From: Pseudomonas sp. G2-4
GTDB lineage: Bacteria; Pseudomonadota; Gammaproteobacteria; Pseudomonadales; Pseudomonadaceae
Direction of reading: 5' to 3'
NCBI RefSeq assembly: GCF_030064125.1
Contig: NZ_CP125957.1
Location: 1,240,001-1,304,000, forward strand
Length of the DNA stretch: 64,000 bases
Position numbers and translations under genes: made by a program. Positions 57,709 to 64,000 of the stretch are shown piece by piece. The stretch's first letter is position 1, and every line of letters begins with the position of its first letter. Under the pieces are notes generated by a model that worked only from the letters and a program-made list of their open reading frames with translations, searched no databases and was not told the origin of the DNA.

Positions 57709-58205
57709 TGTGGGAGCGAGCCTGCTCGCGAAGGCGGCCTGATAGCCGACCTGTTTCTCCGGCTATACCCCGATCCAACTGTGGGAGCGAGCCTGCTCGC
57801 GAAGGCGGCCTGACAGCCGGCCTGTTTCTCCGGCTGTACCCCGATCCAACTGTGGGAGCGAGCCTGCTCGCGAAGGCGGCCTGACAGCCGGCCTGTTTCT
57901 CCGGCTGTACCCCGATCCAACTGTGGGAGCGAGCCTGCTCGCGAAGGCGGCCTGACAGCCGGCCTATCTCTGCGGCTGTGCCCCGATCCAATTGTGGGAG
58001 CGAGCCTGCTCGCGAAGGCGGCCTGACAGCCGGCCTGTTTCTCCGGCTGTACCCCGATCCAACTGTGGGAGCGAGCCTGCTCGCGAAGGCGGCCTGACAG
58101 CCGGCCTATCTCTGCGGCTGTGCCCCGATCCAATTGTGGGAGCGAGCCTGCTCGCGAAGGCGGCCTGATAGCCGGCCTGTTTCTCCGGCTGTATCCCGAT
58201 CCAAC
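57709..58205 (+). repeat. Seven tandem copies of a 71-bp REP-containing unit
   Basis: Units begin at 57709, 57780, 57851, 57922, 57993, 58064 and 58135, exactly 71 bases apart. Each has TGTGGGAGCGAGCCTGCTCG, then CGAAGGCGGCCTG, then an inverted repeat ACAGCCGG...CCGGCTGT and CCCCGATCCAAC. Units 4 and 6 share a variant (CCTATCTCTGCGGCTGTG), giving an order A-A-A-B-A-B-A. All reading frames stay open by chance because 71 is not a multiple of 3 and lacks stops; it is not coding. Confidence 0.95.
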
Positions 58206-58294
58206 TGTGGGAGCGAGCTTGCTCGCGATGACGGCTGCCAATACAACTTAGTTGTAACTGGACTACCGCTATCGCGAGCAAGCTCGCTCCCACA
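58206..58294. repeat. REPIN, REP family A, closing the tandem array
   Basis: An ordinary doublet whose left arm is in phase with the 71-bp array (start 58206). The CTTGCTC centre and inner flank differ from the tandem units. Confidence 0.9.
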
Positions 58295-58340
58295 ATGATT
58301 ACTCGGGCTTCTCTTAGGCCTCGGCCTGCATCATGAATGC

Positions 58341-58694
58341 CTACCTCACTTCAACCACATCCAACGCCCGATTCGCCAGCAACTGCCCCAACTCAATCAT
58401 CTGCTGGACCCCCAACGCGATATGCCGTCGCGAGCCCTCCAGGTCGAATGCCAGATCACTGACCATCGCATTGGCCGAGGCCAGGGTTTCGCTGAGGTTG
58501 GCGAGCAGGCATTCGGCGTCGATGTTGGGGGCGATGATGAAAAGGGTATCGAGTGTGTCGGATGTTTCTTTGTCGGCTTTCGGTTTGAGGTAATAGTCCA
58601 GGGCGCGGGTAGCGGCTTCGTCGAGTTTTTTGGCGTTGGCAGACTGGCTGCGGGAGACGTGATCGTCTGGGGGATTCGGAGTGTTCTTGAACAT
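58341..58694 (-). CDS. Small Pseudomonas protein, DUF6124 type (copy 2)
   Basis: Paralogue of the 12303-12662 product, 117 residues: KNTPNPPDDH, LDEAATRALDYYLKPK, a short linker, then NIDAECLLANLSETLASANAMVSDLAFDLEGSRRHIALGVQQMIELGQLLANRALD. No signal or membrane segment, function unknown. ATG at 58694 preceded by a modest AAGAAG. The leader RNA upstream has the same architecture as at copy 1. Confidence 0.82.
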   Translation of the reverse strand: MFKNTPNPPDDHVSRSQSANAKKLDEAATRALDYYLKPKADKETSDTLDTLFIIAPNIDAECLLANLSETLASANAMVSDLAFDLEGSRRHIALGVQQMIELGQLLANRALDVVEVR

Positions 58695-58698
58695 GCTT

Positions 58699-58888
58699 CT
58701 TAGATCCTTGAGTTGGAGCCGCCACCGATTCGCTACTAAACGAAGAGGGTGGCAGCTGTACGCAGGTTAGTAGACCGGGGATCCAAGAAACCGGCGCACC
58801 CGAAGGCGCCCTGCGCACAGCCACCATTGAGTGCAGGAGTACCTGACTGAATGGAGCAATGAACATCTTGGATATCGAGCTACTAAAC
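58699..58888 (-). ncRNA. C4-antisense-like structured leader, copy 2
   Basis: Minus-strand order: upstream target GTTTAGTAG...ATCCAAG (58888-58867); hairpin H1 GGCGCC-TTCG-GGTGCGCC capped C(UUCG)G (58811-58793); antisense core CTTGGATCC...CTACTAAC (58787-58766); stem GCTGCCACC with GGTGGCGGC, its loop holding GTTTAGTAG (58741-58733); and GGATCTAAG (58707-58699), immediately before the start site. The core pairs with either flank, one G-U in the downstream pairing. H1 keeps its shape, including a G-G mismatch after five pairs, although its stem differs from copy 1. Confidence 0.7.
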
Positions 58889-59084
58889 CCGATCACTGAT
58901 GGGCAGTGACAAGAACCAAAGTACCGATGGGATCCAAGGTGGACAAGCCGGCGGATTCTGGCGTAGTCGTAGGCAGAGGCGCAAGGCGATGTAGCCTGGT
59001 GTCGCACATTTGAAGGACGCGGATCGAGGGATTTCCCAAGAGGTTGTAGGGGAAATTTCCCAATTCAAGGATTGGATTGAACCC

Positions 59085-59218
59085 GTGGCGAGGGAGCTTG
59101 CTCCCGCTGGCGTGCGTAGCGCGCCCAAAAGCACTGAGCCCAATTCGCCGAATGCTCAGTGATTGGAGGTTTTTTAGGGCTGCTGCGCAGCCCAGCGGGA
59201 GCAAGCTCCCTCGCCACG
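59085..59218. repeat. REPIN, REP family B
   Basis: Inverted doublet (GTGGCGAGGGAGCTTGCTCC ... its complement) with a 40-base unique centre, between the copy 2 leader and prtR. The stretch 58889-59084 holds nothing I recognise. Confidence 0.9.
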
Positions 59219-59234
59219 GTGGATCGGGCCGAGC

Positions 59235-59282
59235 TTGAGTGAATGGTTTCTTCATCGATATGCATGTTTATGCAAAACAGCA
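59235..59282 (+). promoter_or_regulatory. Candidate prtR promoter with repressor-type ATGCAT site
   Basis: TTGAGT (59235-59240) could serve as -35 for a poor -10 near 59258. ATGCAT (59260-59265) followed by TTTATGCA (about 59267-59274) repeats the motif found five times in the operator after prtR, which suggests autorepression. A similar ATGCGCGTTATGCAAAAA covers the proposed start codon. Confidence 0.4.
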
Positions 59283-59310
59283 TTTGTCTTCTGCGAAAAG
59301 AACAAGCACT

Positions 59311-60054
59311 ATGCGCGTTATGCAAAAACGCAACGTTTCTACCGTATTAAGAGCATTGCTCGATCAGCACGGGATCTCCCCCACGGAGCTTCACCGGCGT
59401 ACCGGCGTGCCTCAGTCCACCCTCTCGCGGATCCTCAGCGGCAAGATCGTCGACCCTTCGGATAAACACATTTCGAAGATCGCCGAGTACTTCGCCGTGA
59501 GCACCGACCAGTTGCGCGGGCGCGCGGACGTTGCGCCCGCGGGCCTTAGCCGCCGCGTCGAGTCGCATTCCGAACTCAAGGACATAAGCCTGTGGGATGA
59601 CGAAACGCCCGTCGAGGAAGACGAGGTGTCGGTCCCTTTTCTGCGTGAGGTTGAATTGGCTGCTGGATCAGGAAGATTCGTCATTGAGGAAAGCGAGCGC
59701 TCAAGCCTGCGCTTCGGCAAGCGCAGCCTGCGGCATAACGGCGTGCAGTTCGACCAGGCCAAGTGCGTGACGGTGCGCGGCAACAGCATGTTGCCGGTGC
59801 TGCGCGACGGTGCCACGGTCGGGGTGAACGCAGGCAAATGCGGGATCGGCGACATCGTCGACGGTGACCTCTACGCCATCAATCACAACGGCCAACTGCG
59901 AGTGAAGCAGCTTTACCGCCTGCCTACCGGCATCCGTCTGCGCAGCTTCAACCGCGACGAGCATCCGGATGAGGACTACACCTTCCAGGAAATGCAGGAT
60001 GAGCAGATCGTCATCCTCGGCCACGTCTTCTGGTGGGGCATGTACGCCCGTTAA
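59311..60054 (+). CDS. prtR: PrtR-like repressor of the tailocin cluster (LexA/CI-type)
   Basis: DNA-binding self-cleaving repressor, 247 residues from the ATG at 59311 (244 if 59320). N-terminal XRE helix-turn-helix (ISPTELHRRTGVPQSTLSRIL), linker, and a C-terminal S24 peptidase domain with the cleavable Ala-Gly in ELAAGSGRF, the catalytic Ser in RGNSMLPVLRDG and the Lys in LRVKQLYRL. Cleavage with RecA* after DNA damage would derepress the tailocin genes. No prtN activator gene lies beside it. Start uncertain, as no strong Shine-Dalgarno is present. Confidence 0.9.
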   Translation: MRVMQKRNVSTVLRALLDQHGISPTELHRRTGVPQSTLSRILSGKIVDPSDKHISKIAEYFAVSTDQLRGRADVAPAGLSRRVESHSELKDISLWDDETPVEEDEVSVPFLREVELAAGSGRFVIEESERSSLRFGKRSLRHNGVQFDQAKCVTVRGNSMLPVLRDGATVGVNAGKCGIGDIVDGDLYAINHNGQLRVKQLYRLPTGIRLRSFNRDEHPDEDYTFQEMQDEQIVILGHVFWWGMYAR

Positions 60055-60073
60055 CCCCTCCGTTGTCAGATAA

Positions 60074-60099
60074 AACCCGCCACCGTGCGGGTTTTTTTT
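60074..60099 (+). terminator. Intrinsic terminator of prtR
   Basis: AACCCGC-CACC-GTGCGGGTT followed by a T8 run, 20 bases after the prtR stop. Confidence 0.88.
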
Positions 60100-60141
60100 C
60101 GCCTCTGAAAATCGGCTATCCCCCGTATCCATTGAGTGTTG

Positions 60142-60214
60142 ATGCGCTGATGCATGAGTCATGCATAAATAAATGCATTTACGCATTGACTGTATATGCA
60201 TCCATGCATATTCT
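60142..60214 (+). promoter_or_regulatory. Tailocin promoter with an array of five ATGCAT operators
   Basis: ATGCAT occurs at 60150, 60161, 60173, 60196 and 60204, with related GATGCGC (60142) and ACGCAT (60181). A promoter TTGACT (60186-60191), 17-base spacer, TATTCT (60209-60214) has the last two palindromes inside its spacer, so a bound repressor would block it. The start would be near 60221. The PrtR assignment is inference. Confidence 0.65.
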
Positions 60215-60220
60215 GTGTCC

Positions 60221-60520
60221 AAGCCGCTCGACAAAGCGGCTGGCAACAAAGCTCTTTAGTTCCACCAACAGGCAGCGATGAACCGGCCTTAACGGTTCAG
60301 AGGGTTGGCAACTGACCCGGGTGTGCAGCGTAAAGCACCAGAAGCAGTTATCCGGCGGGCAGGGACCGCGGTCGGAAAAACAATTTGAATGGATCCGTAC
60401 CGCGCCAGTCGCGCCGAAAGATCAAGCGCATTACTGAAAAGCCTGGGCAACCGGGCTTTTTGGAATGCCTGTGCCGTGAGGTGCGTTCAAACACATACCG
60501 CCGCCAGTGGAGGGCTTTCA
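60221..60520 (+). other. Tailocin leader with a 5' stem and a terminator-like hairpin
   Basis: About 300 gene-free bases. At the predicted 5' end AGCCGCT (60222-60228) pairs with AGCGGCT (60235-60241). Later AAAAGCCTGG-GCAA-CCGGGCTTTT (60437-60460) is a 10-bp stem with a GNRA loop and a short T-run, which could attenuate transcription before the com-like gene. Confidence 0.5.
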
Positions 60521-60703
60521 ATGCTGAAGGATTTCAGATGCGGTCACTGCAAAAGACTTCTGGCCCGCATGGGCGAGAACACCGAACTCCAGATCAAATG
60601 TTCCAGGTGTGGGACGTTGAATCATGTGAAGGCCGTTGAGCCTCGAGTGAACGCCGGCGAGCGAACAGCGTGCGGAATAGACCCTGCACTCCGTACCCAA
60701 TGA
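60521..60703 (+). CDS. Com-like zinc-finger protein
   Basis: Protein of 60 residues with a CxxC...CxxC ribbon: FRCGHCKRLLARMGENTELQIKCSRCGTLNHV split as FRCGHC (Cys7, Cys10) and KCSRCG. This matches the layout of phage Mu Com, an RNA-binding translational activator of mom. ATG at 60521 with GGAGGG 6-7 bases before. No mom-like modification gene follows, so its target is unclear. In pseudomonads similar genes are annotated as Com-family regulators. Confidence 0.75.
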   Translation: MLKDFRCGHCKRLLARMGENTELQIKCSRCGTLNHVKAVEPRVNAGERTACGIDPALRTQ

Positions 60704-60723
60704 CATTCATCGAGGTAAGAAAA

Positions 60724-61368
60724 ATGAAAATGCTCAAAAAATTCCTCCTGGCGACTGCGTTTCTGTCGCCCTTCGTATCCCTGAACACCTGGGCTGATAC
60801 GGCCATGTCGTGGAATCTGGCGCGGGACATGTATCTGATGACCGAAGCCGCACCGGCCGGTTCGCCCTGGTCCTTCATGCAAAACAAATCGGGCGTGAAC
60901 GCCTCGGCAAACTACACACTCTTCCCTGCGTTCCAGGCGGGGACATGTAATGGCAAGCCGACCACCTGCTGGCGGGACGATGCTACGGGAGCCTGGATTT
61001 CCATTCCCAACGCAAACTTCACCTTCACTGGTTCAGGCACCAGTTTCGTATTCAAGCAGGGCGACGTAGCCACACATCCCGGCACCAACAGCCAGAGCAT
61101 CTTCCGTTGGGCCAGTCCTGTCACCGGCAACATCAACGTGCTGGGTCGGGTCAACGACCTGCATAACGCCTGCGGGGATGGGATTGGCTGGTCGCTGAAC
61201 CTGGGTGACACCGTGATCCAGTCCGGAAGCCTGGCAAACGGCGGCAGCACTACGTTTATGTTGAATAGCGTAGCGGTTACGCCGACGTCTTCGCTTTATC
61301 TGGTCATCGACAGGAAGGCCAACAACTCCTGCGACGCGACCAGCGTCGACATGCTCATCACTCGATAA
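60724..61368 (+). CDS. Secreted protein of unknown function in the tailocin cluster
   Basis: Product of 214 residues with a Sec signal peptide (MKMLKKFLLATAFLSPFVSL, cleavage after ..NTWA). The mature part is rich in Ser/Thr/Asn/Gly and looks all-beta. It has four cysteines (TCNGKPTTC, ACGDGIGW, NSCDAT), probably two disulfides, and blocks PWSFMQNKSG and NDLHNACGDGIGWSLNLGD that I have seen in unrelated secreted beta-sandwich proteins. ATG at 60724 after GAGG. A signal peptide is unusual between a tailocin repressor and its holin. No function claimed. Confidence 0.8.
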   Translation: MKMLKKFLLATAFLSPFVSLNTWADTAMSWNLARDMYLMTEAAPAGSPWSFMQNKSGVNASANYTLFPAFQAGTCNGKPTTCWRDDATGAWISIPNANFTFTGSGTSFVFKQGDVATHPGTNSQSIFRWASPVTGNINVLGRVNDLHNACGDGIGWSLNLGDTVIQSGSLANGGSTTFMLNSVAVTPTSSLYLVIDRKANNSCDATSVDMLITR

Positions 61369-61417
61369 GCGCGATTGGCCCCTCAACTTCAATCCCTCAC
61401 TCCCCAGGAAACGAGAC

Positions 61418-61768
61418 ATGACAAACGAGCAACAAGCGTTGCTGGACATGCCGATCTGGCTGGTCATCGTGCTCGCCCTGGTGGGCGGGGTGTCCGGCGA
61501 GATGTGGCGCGCCGACAAGGAGGGCGCTCGTGGCTGGCCGTTGCTGCGCCGCGTGGTTTTGCGCTCCGGTGCCTGCGTGGTCTGCGGGGTTTCGGCAACC
61601 ATGCTGTTGTACGCCCTCGGCATGTCGATCTGGAGCGCCTGCGCCCTGGGTTGCCTGACTGCCATGGCCGGTGCCGATGTGGCGATCGGTTTATACGAAC
61701 GCTGGGTCGCCAAGCGGATCGGCGTATGCGAGGTGCCACCGCGGGACCTTCCGCCCGACCAGCCGTGA
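61418..61768 (+). CDS. Phage-type holin
   Basis: Small membrane protein of 116 residues with about three hydrophobic segments (IWLVIVLALVGGVSG; VVCGVSATMLLYALGM; IWSACALGCLTAMAGADVAIGL) and a charged C-terminus. It matches the holin placed at the head of R-tailocin clusters, where it opens the inner membrane for endolysin before particle release. Confidence 0.85.
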   Translation: MTNEQQALLDMPIWLVIVLALVGGVSGEMWRADKEGARGWPLLRRVVLRSGACVVCGVSATMLLYALGMSIWSACALGCLTAMAGADVAIGLYERWVAKRIGVCEVPPRDLPPDQP

Positions 61769-61804
61769 ATCGACATCGTTGATCCATACAAAAGGAGGCG
61801 ATCA

Positions 61805-62317
61805 ATGCCCGTCCTCATCGAAAAACCGTCGCAGCTGTTCGCCGCCATTGCCCAGACGCTGCGCGTCACTCACCCCACCTTGAAAGTCGGCAGTCCCCAG
61901 GAGTTCGATGGCACCGACGACCAACCCTGGGTGCTGATTGCCATTGAGCGTGATGCGTCAGGCAACCGCGCCAATGACGGACGTATCGCCCATGTCCTGA
62001 CGGTTTCCTTGCAGGTGGTCATGGCCGTTCCAGGATGGGATGCCTGCGATCTGGCCGGAGAGCTGAAACACCTGGTCGTGGATAACCGCTGGGGGCTGTC
62101 GGGCGATCAATGCGATCTGCCCACGGAGATCGATGGCATCGCATCCACGTTCACCCACGAAGCTCGGGTGTACACCGCCTGGACGCTTTCACTTACCCAA
62201 ACACTCTACCTCGGCCCGATGTTGCTGGAGGACCCACTGGGCATCCCGAAATTTGCCCGTACCTGGGAAGTCTCGAACATCGACGACCCGGATCAATACA
62301 CCACACTCGAGGCCTGA
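61805..62317 (+). CDS. R-tailocin structural or assembly protein (PA0615-like position)
   Basis: Soluble protein of 170 residues without signal. It occupies the position of the uncharacterised gene between holin and baseplate V in R-pyocin clusters. PGWDACDLAGELKHLVVDNRWGL and FTHEARVYTAWTLSLTQTLYLGP resemble phage tail-terminator-like proteins, a weak similarity. ATG at 61805 preceded by a perfect AGGAGG. Confidence 0.7.
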   Translation: MPVLIEKPSQLFAAIAQTLRVTHPTLKVGSPQEFDGTDDQPWVLIAIERDASGNRANDGRIAHVLTVSLQVVMAVPGWDACDLAGELKHLVVDNRWGLSGDQCDLPTEIDGIASTFTHEARVYTAWTLSLTQTLYLGPMLLEDPLGIPKFARTWEVSNIDDPDQYTTLEA

Positions 62318-62320
62318 CCC

Positions 62321-62932
62321 ATGTTCGATGCGCTTTTAAGTCTGCATCTGGGGCCGATCATCGAGCGTCTGGCCGAGATGGAAACCGAGCTGGAAGACTT
62401 GCACCGGCGTGCCGACAGTTTCTGTCGCATCGGCGTTTGCCAGGAGGTCGATGCCGCCACTAATACCTGCAAGGTCAGCCATGGCGGGCTGCTGACCCCG
62501 GCGATCCGGTTCTTCAATCCCAGTGCTGGCGCCCAGAGCGAGTCGCGGATTCCCTCCGTGGGCGAGCAATGCCTGTTGCTGAACCACGGCGGCGGCGAGG
62601 GCGGAGGGCAGTCGGTGGCGTTGTTCGGCCTCAACGGCGGTCAGTTCCCGCCCGTCTCGACACAGGCTTCGCTGACGCGTCGTCTCTATCCAGACGGTTC
62701 GGAAAACGGCTACGACCACGCCAGCCATGTCCTGCACTGGAAAAACGGTCCGGCGGCGTTCACCGGTTCCCGTGAATCCCTCCAACTGAACATTGGCTCG
62801 TCAAGGTTGCTGATGACACCCCAGCTCATCGAGTTGCAGATGGGCGCCGTCGGCCTGCGGCTCGACGCTTCCGGCGTGCACCTGAGCGGTCCGGTGGTGG
62901 ATCACCAGGGGCGTGTCCTCAGTACCGCATAA
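62321..62932 (+). CDS. Baseplate assembly protein V (spike)
   Basis: P2 gpV-like protein of 203 residues that forms the membrane-piercing spike. N-terminal helix, OB-fold (CRIGVCQEVDAATNTCKVSHGG), IPSVGEQCLLLNHGGGEGGGQSVALFG, then a beta-helical C-terminus (LQLNIGSSRLLMTPQLIELQM). Starts 3 bases after the previous stop. Confidence 0.88.
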   Translation: MFDALLSLHLGPIIERLAEMETELEDLHRRADSFCRIGVCQEVDAATNTCKVSHGGLLTPAIRFFNPSAGAQSESRIPSVGEQCLLLNHGGGEGGGQSVALFGLNGGQFPPVSTQASLTRRLYPDGSENGYDHASHVLHWKNGPAAFTGSRESLQLNIGSSRLLMTPQLIELQMGAVGLRLDASGVHLSGPVVDHQGRVLSTA

Positions 62933-62942
62933 GAGATTTCCC

Positions 62943-63275
62943 ATGATCGGAATCGATAGAAACACCGGCGCCACGGTCGACGACTGGCTGCAGTTCGTGC
63001 AGCGCGCCACCCGGGCGTTGACCACGCCTTTGGGCACTCGTCAGAAGCGCCCTTTGTATGGCTGCGCACTCACACAATTGCTCGGGCAGAACCTTGGCGA
63101 CGACTTGCTGATCCTGGCCCAGAGCCACGCGGCCCAAGCGTTCTACAACCCACAAAACGGTATCAGTGATTTCGAGCCACAGGTCATTGTCGCCAGCCGA
63201 CAGGGCGCCAGCTTGCTATTGCGCTTCGCCGGCACCTGGAAAAACCGCAAGCAAACCTTCGAGGTGGTGACATGA
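62943..63275 (+). CDS. Baseplate protein W (gp25-like)
   Basis: Protein of 110 residues of the phage T4 gp25/P2 gpW family, a baseplate wedge component that nucleates the sheath. Begins MIGIDRNTGATVDDWLQFV, with TPLGTRQKRPLYGCAL typical of the family. ATG at 62943; its stop overlaps the gene J start (ATGA). Confidence 0.9.
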   Translation: MIGIDRNTGATVDDWLQFVQRATRALTTPLGTRQKRPLYGCALTQLLGQNLGDDLLILAQSHAAQAFYNPQNGISDFEPQVIVASRQGASLLLRFAGTWKNRKQTFEVVT

Positions 63276-64000
63276 GTATGTTGATACCCGGCCAGAACCA
63301 GTTGGCTGAACCGGCCATCGTCACCGTCGACGCGTTCGAGGATCTGCTCGCGGAGTTCAAGACTTTCGTGGTCGAGTACGTCGGCGCCCGTTCTCCCGGG
63401 AGTGCGGCAAAGCTGCTGGAAAGTCTTGAGAACGAAAGCGAATTGCTGACCCTGGCCCTTGAGGCGTTCTGCGTCCGGCTGCAAACCCATGAACGCAAAT
63501 ACAACGCCCGCATCAAGCAGATGCTGGCGTGGTGGGCCACCGGGACCAACCTCGATGCTCGCCTGGCGGACATGGGCCTTGAACGTCAGTTGCTCGATCC
63601 GGGCGATCCGGCGGCTTTCCCGCCGATTGCTCCAGTCTACGAGAGTGACGATGACGCCCGCTTGCGTTACTACCTGGCACCCCACGCCCCAGCGGCGGGC
63701 TCGCGCATGCAGTATCGGCGGGAGATCTTCACCCTCGGCGAACGGCCTGCGGTGAAGGTGGACAGTGCCGCAGGCGGTGTAGTGAGCGTGACCTACACGT
63801 TCGATCCGGACGGTCTTGCCGCGCAAGTCAAAGACGGCAACGGACGCCGGACGGCGCCGGGTGTGGTTACGGTCACGGTGCTTTCCCGCGAGGGCAACGG
63901 CACACCGTCCGAAGCGCTGCTGAACGGTGTTCGCCAGCACTTCGCCCGGCCCGACGTCCGACCGGAAACCGACTTGGTCATCGTCCAGGCCGCGCAAATC
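63272..64000 (+). CDS. Baseplate assembly protein J (3' end outside window)
   Basis: First 243 codons of a P2 gpJ-like baseplate protein, a wedge subunit linking V/W to the tail fibre module. Typical blocks: the N-terminal helical region (LLAEFKTFVVEYVGARSPGS), NLDARLADMGLERQLLDPGDP and ESDDDARLRYYLAPHAP, then PGVVTVTVLSREGNGTPS. The frame is open to the last base. Tail fibre, sheath, tube, tape measure and lysis genes are expected beyond the window. Confidence 0.9.
   Translation, partial: MSMLIPGQNQLAEPAIVTVDAFEDLLAEFKTFVVEYVGARSPGSAAKLLESLENESELLTLALEAFCVRLQTHERKYNARIKQMLAWWATGTNLDARLADMGLERQLLDPGDPAAFPPIAPVYESDDDARLRYYLAPHAPAAGSRMQYRREIFTLGERPAVKVDSAAGGVVSVTYTFDPDGLAAQVKDGNGRRTAPGVVTVTVLSREGNGTPSEALLNGVRQHFARPDVRPETDLVIVQAAQI

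Noticed and set aside
57642..58241. Open frames of up to 199 codons (minus strand) across the tandem array
   Set aside because: The 71-base period makes three units equal 71 codons, so all frames repeat the same low-complexity peptide; no ribosome site or family; the DNA is REP-derived.
57709..58294. CRISPR array
   Set aside because: The repeats are contiguous, with no unique spacers, a 71-base unit and no cas genes nearby.
60385..60639. Alternative frame overlapping the com-like gene
   Set aside because: No ribosome site or family match, while the overlapping frame has a strong Shine-Dalgarno and four zinc-ligand cysteines.

Overview
The window is chromosomal DNA of a Pseudomonas from the P. 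fluorescens species complex. The evidence is high GC coding sequence on both strands, protein sequences closest in memory to pseudomonad orthologues, the nlpD-rpoS-rsmZ-fdxA-mutS order, many Pseudomonas-type REP/REPIN palindromes, and an R-tailocin cluster placed just after mutS. Positions 1-57276 are conserved core genome; 57277-64000 is accessory.

Layout. 1-18576 is mostly minus strand: plsB (3' end cut by the window), a cold-shock gene (plus), rlmA-dapE, tcdA (plus) convergent with csdA-csdE, dapD, an ArsC-like reductase, a CPA1 Na+/H+ antiporter (plus), a small DUF6124-type gene, a HigBA-like toxin-antitoxin pair, dapC, glnD and map. Three lysine/diaminopimelate genes (dapE, dapD, dapC) lie close together. 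19025-45413 is the large plus-strand gammaproteobacterial block for translation and envelope: rpsB-tsf-pyrH-frr-uppS-cdsA-dxr-rseP-bamA-skp-lpxD-fabZ-lpxA-lpxB-rnhB-dnaE-accA-tilS-pyrG-kdsA-eno-ftsB-ispD. It links lipid A, undecaprenyl, phospholipid, isoprenoid and outer-membrane assembly to ribosome function. 45590-48560 is a LysR regulator divergent from glutathione-dependent formaldehyde detoxification (frmA, fghA). 48604-53720 is ispF-truD-surE-pcm-nlpD-rpoS, followed by the sRNA gene rsmZ, then fdxA and mutS on the minus strand.

From 57709 there is a seven-unit tandem array of a 71-bp REP-containing unit, a second DUF6124-type gene, and the start of an R-tailocin cluster: a PrtR-like LexA-type repressor, an operator array of ATGCAT palindromes over a good sigma70 promoter, a small Com-like zinc-finger protein, an unrecognised secreted protein, a holin, a small tail protein and baseplate proteins V, W and J (J runs off the window).

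The most interesting signal is non-coding. Both DUF6124-type genes are preceded by the same RNA architecture. It has a C(UUCG)G hairpin, then an antisense core that is complementary both to a segment upstream and to two short segments downstream, the last at or next to the ribosome-binding site, and a conserved GCUGCCACC/GGUGGCGGC stem. The pairing sequences differ completely between the two loci, yet each core matches its own flanks. This resembles the C4 antisense RNA of phages P1/P7 and would make each locus a self-specific antisense switch.
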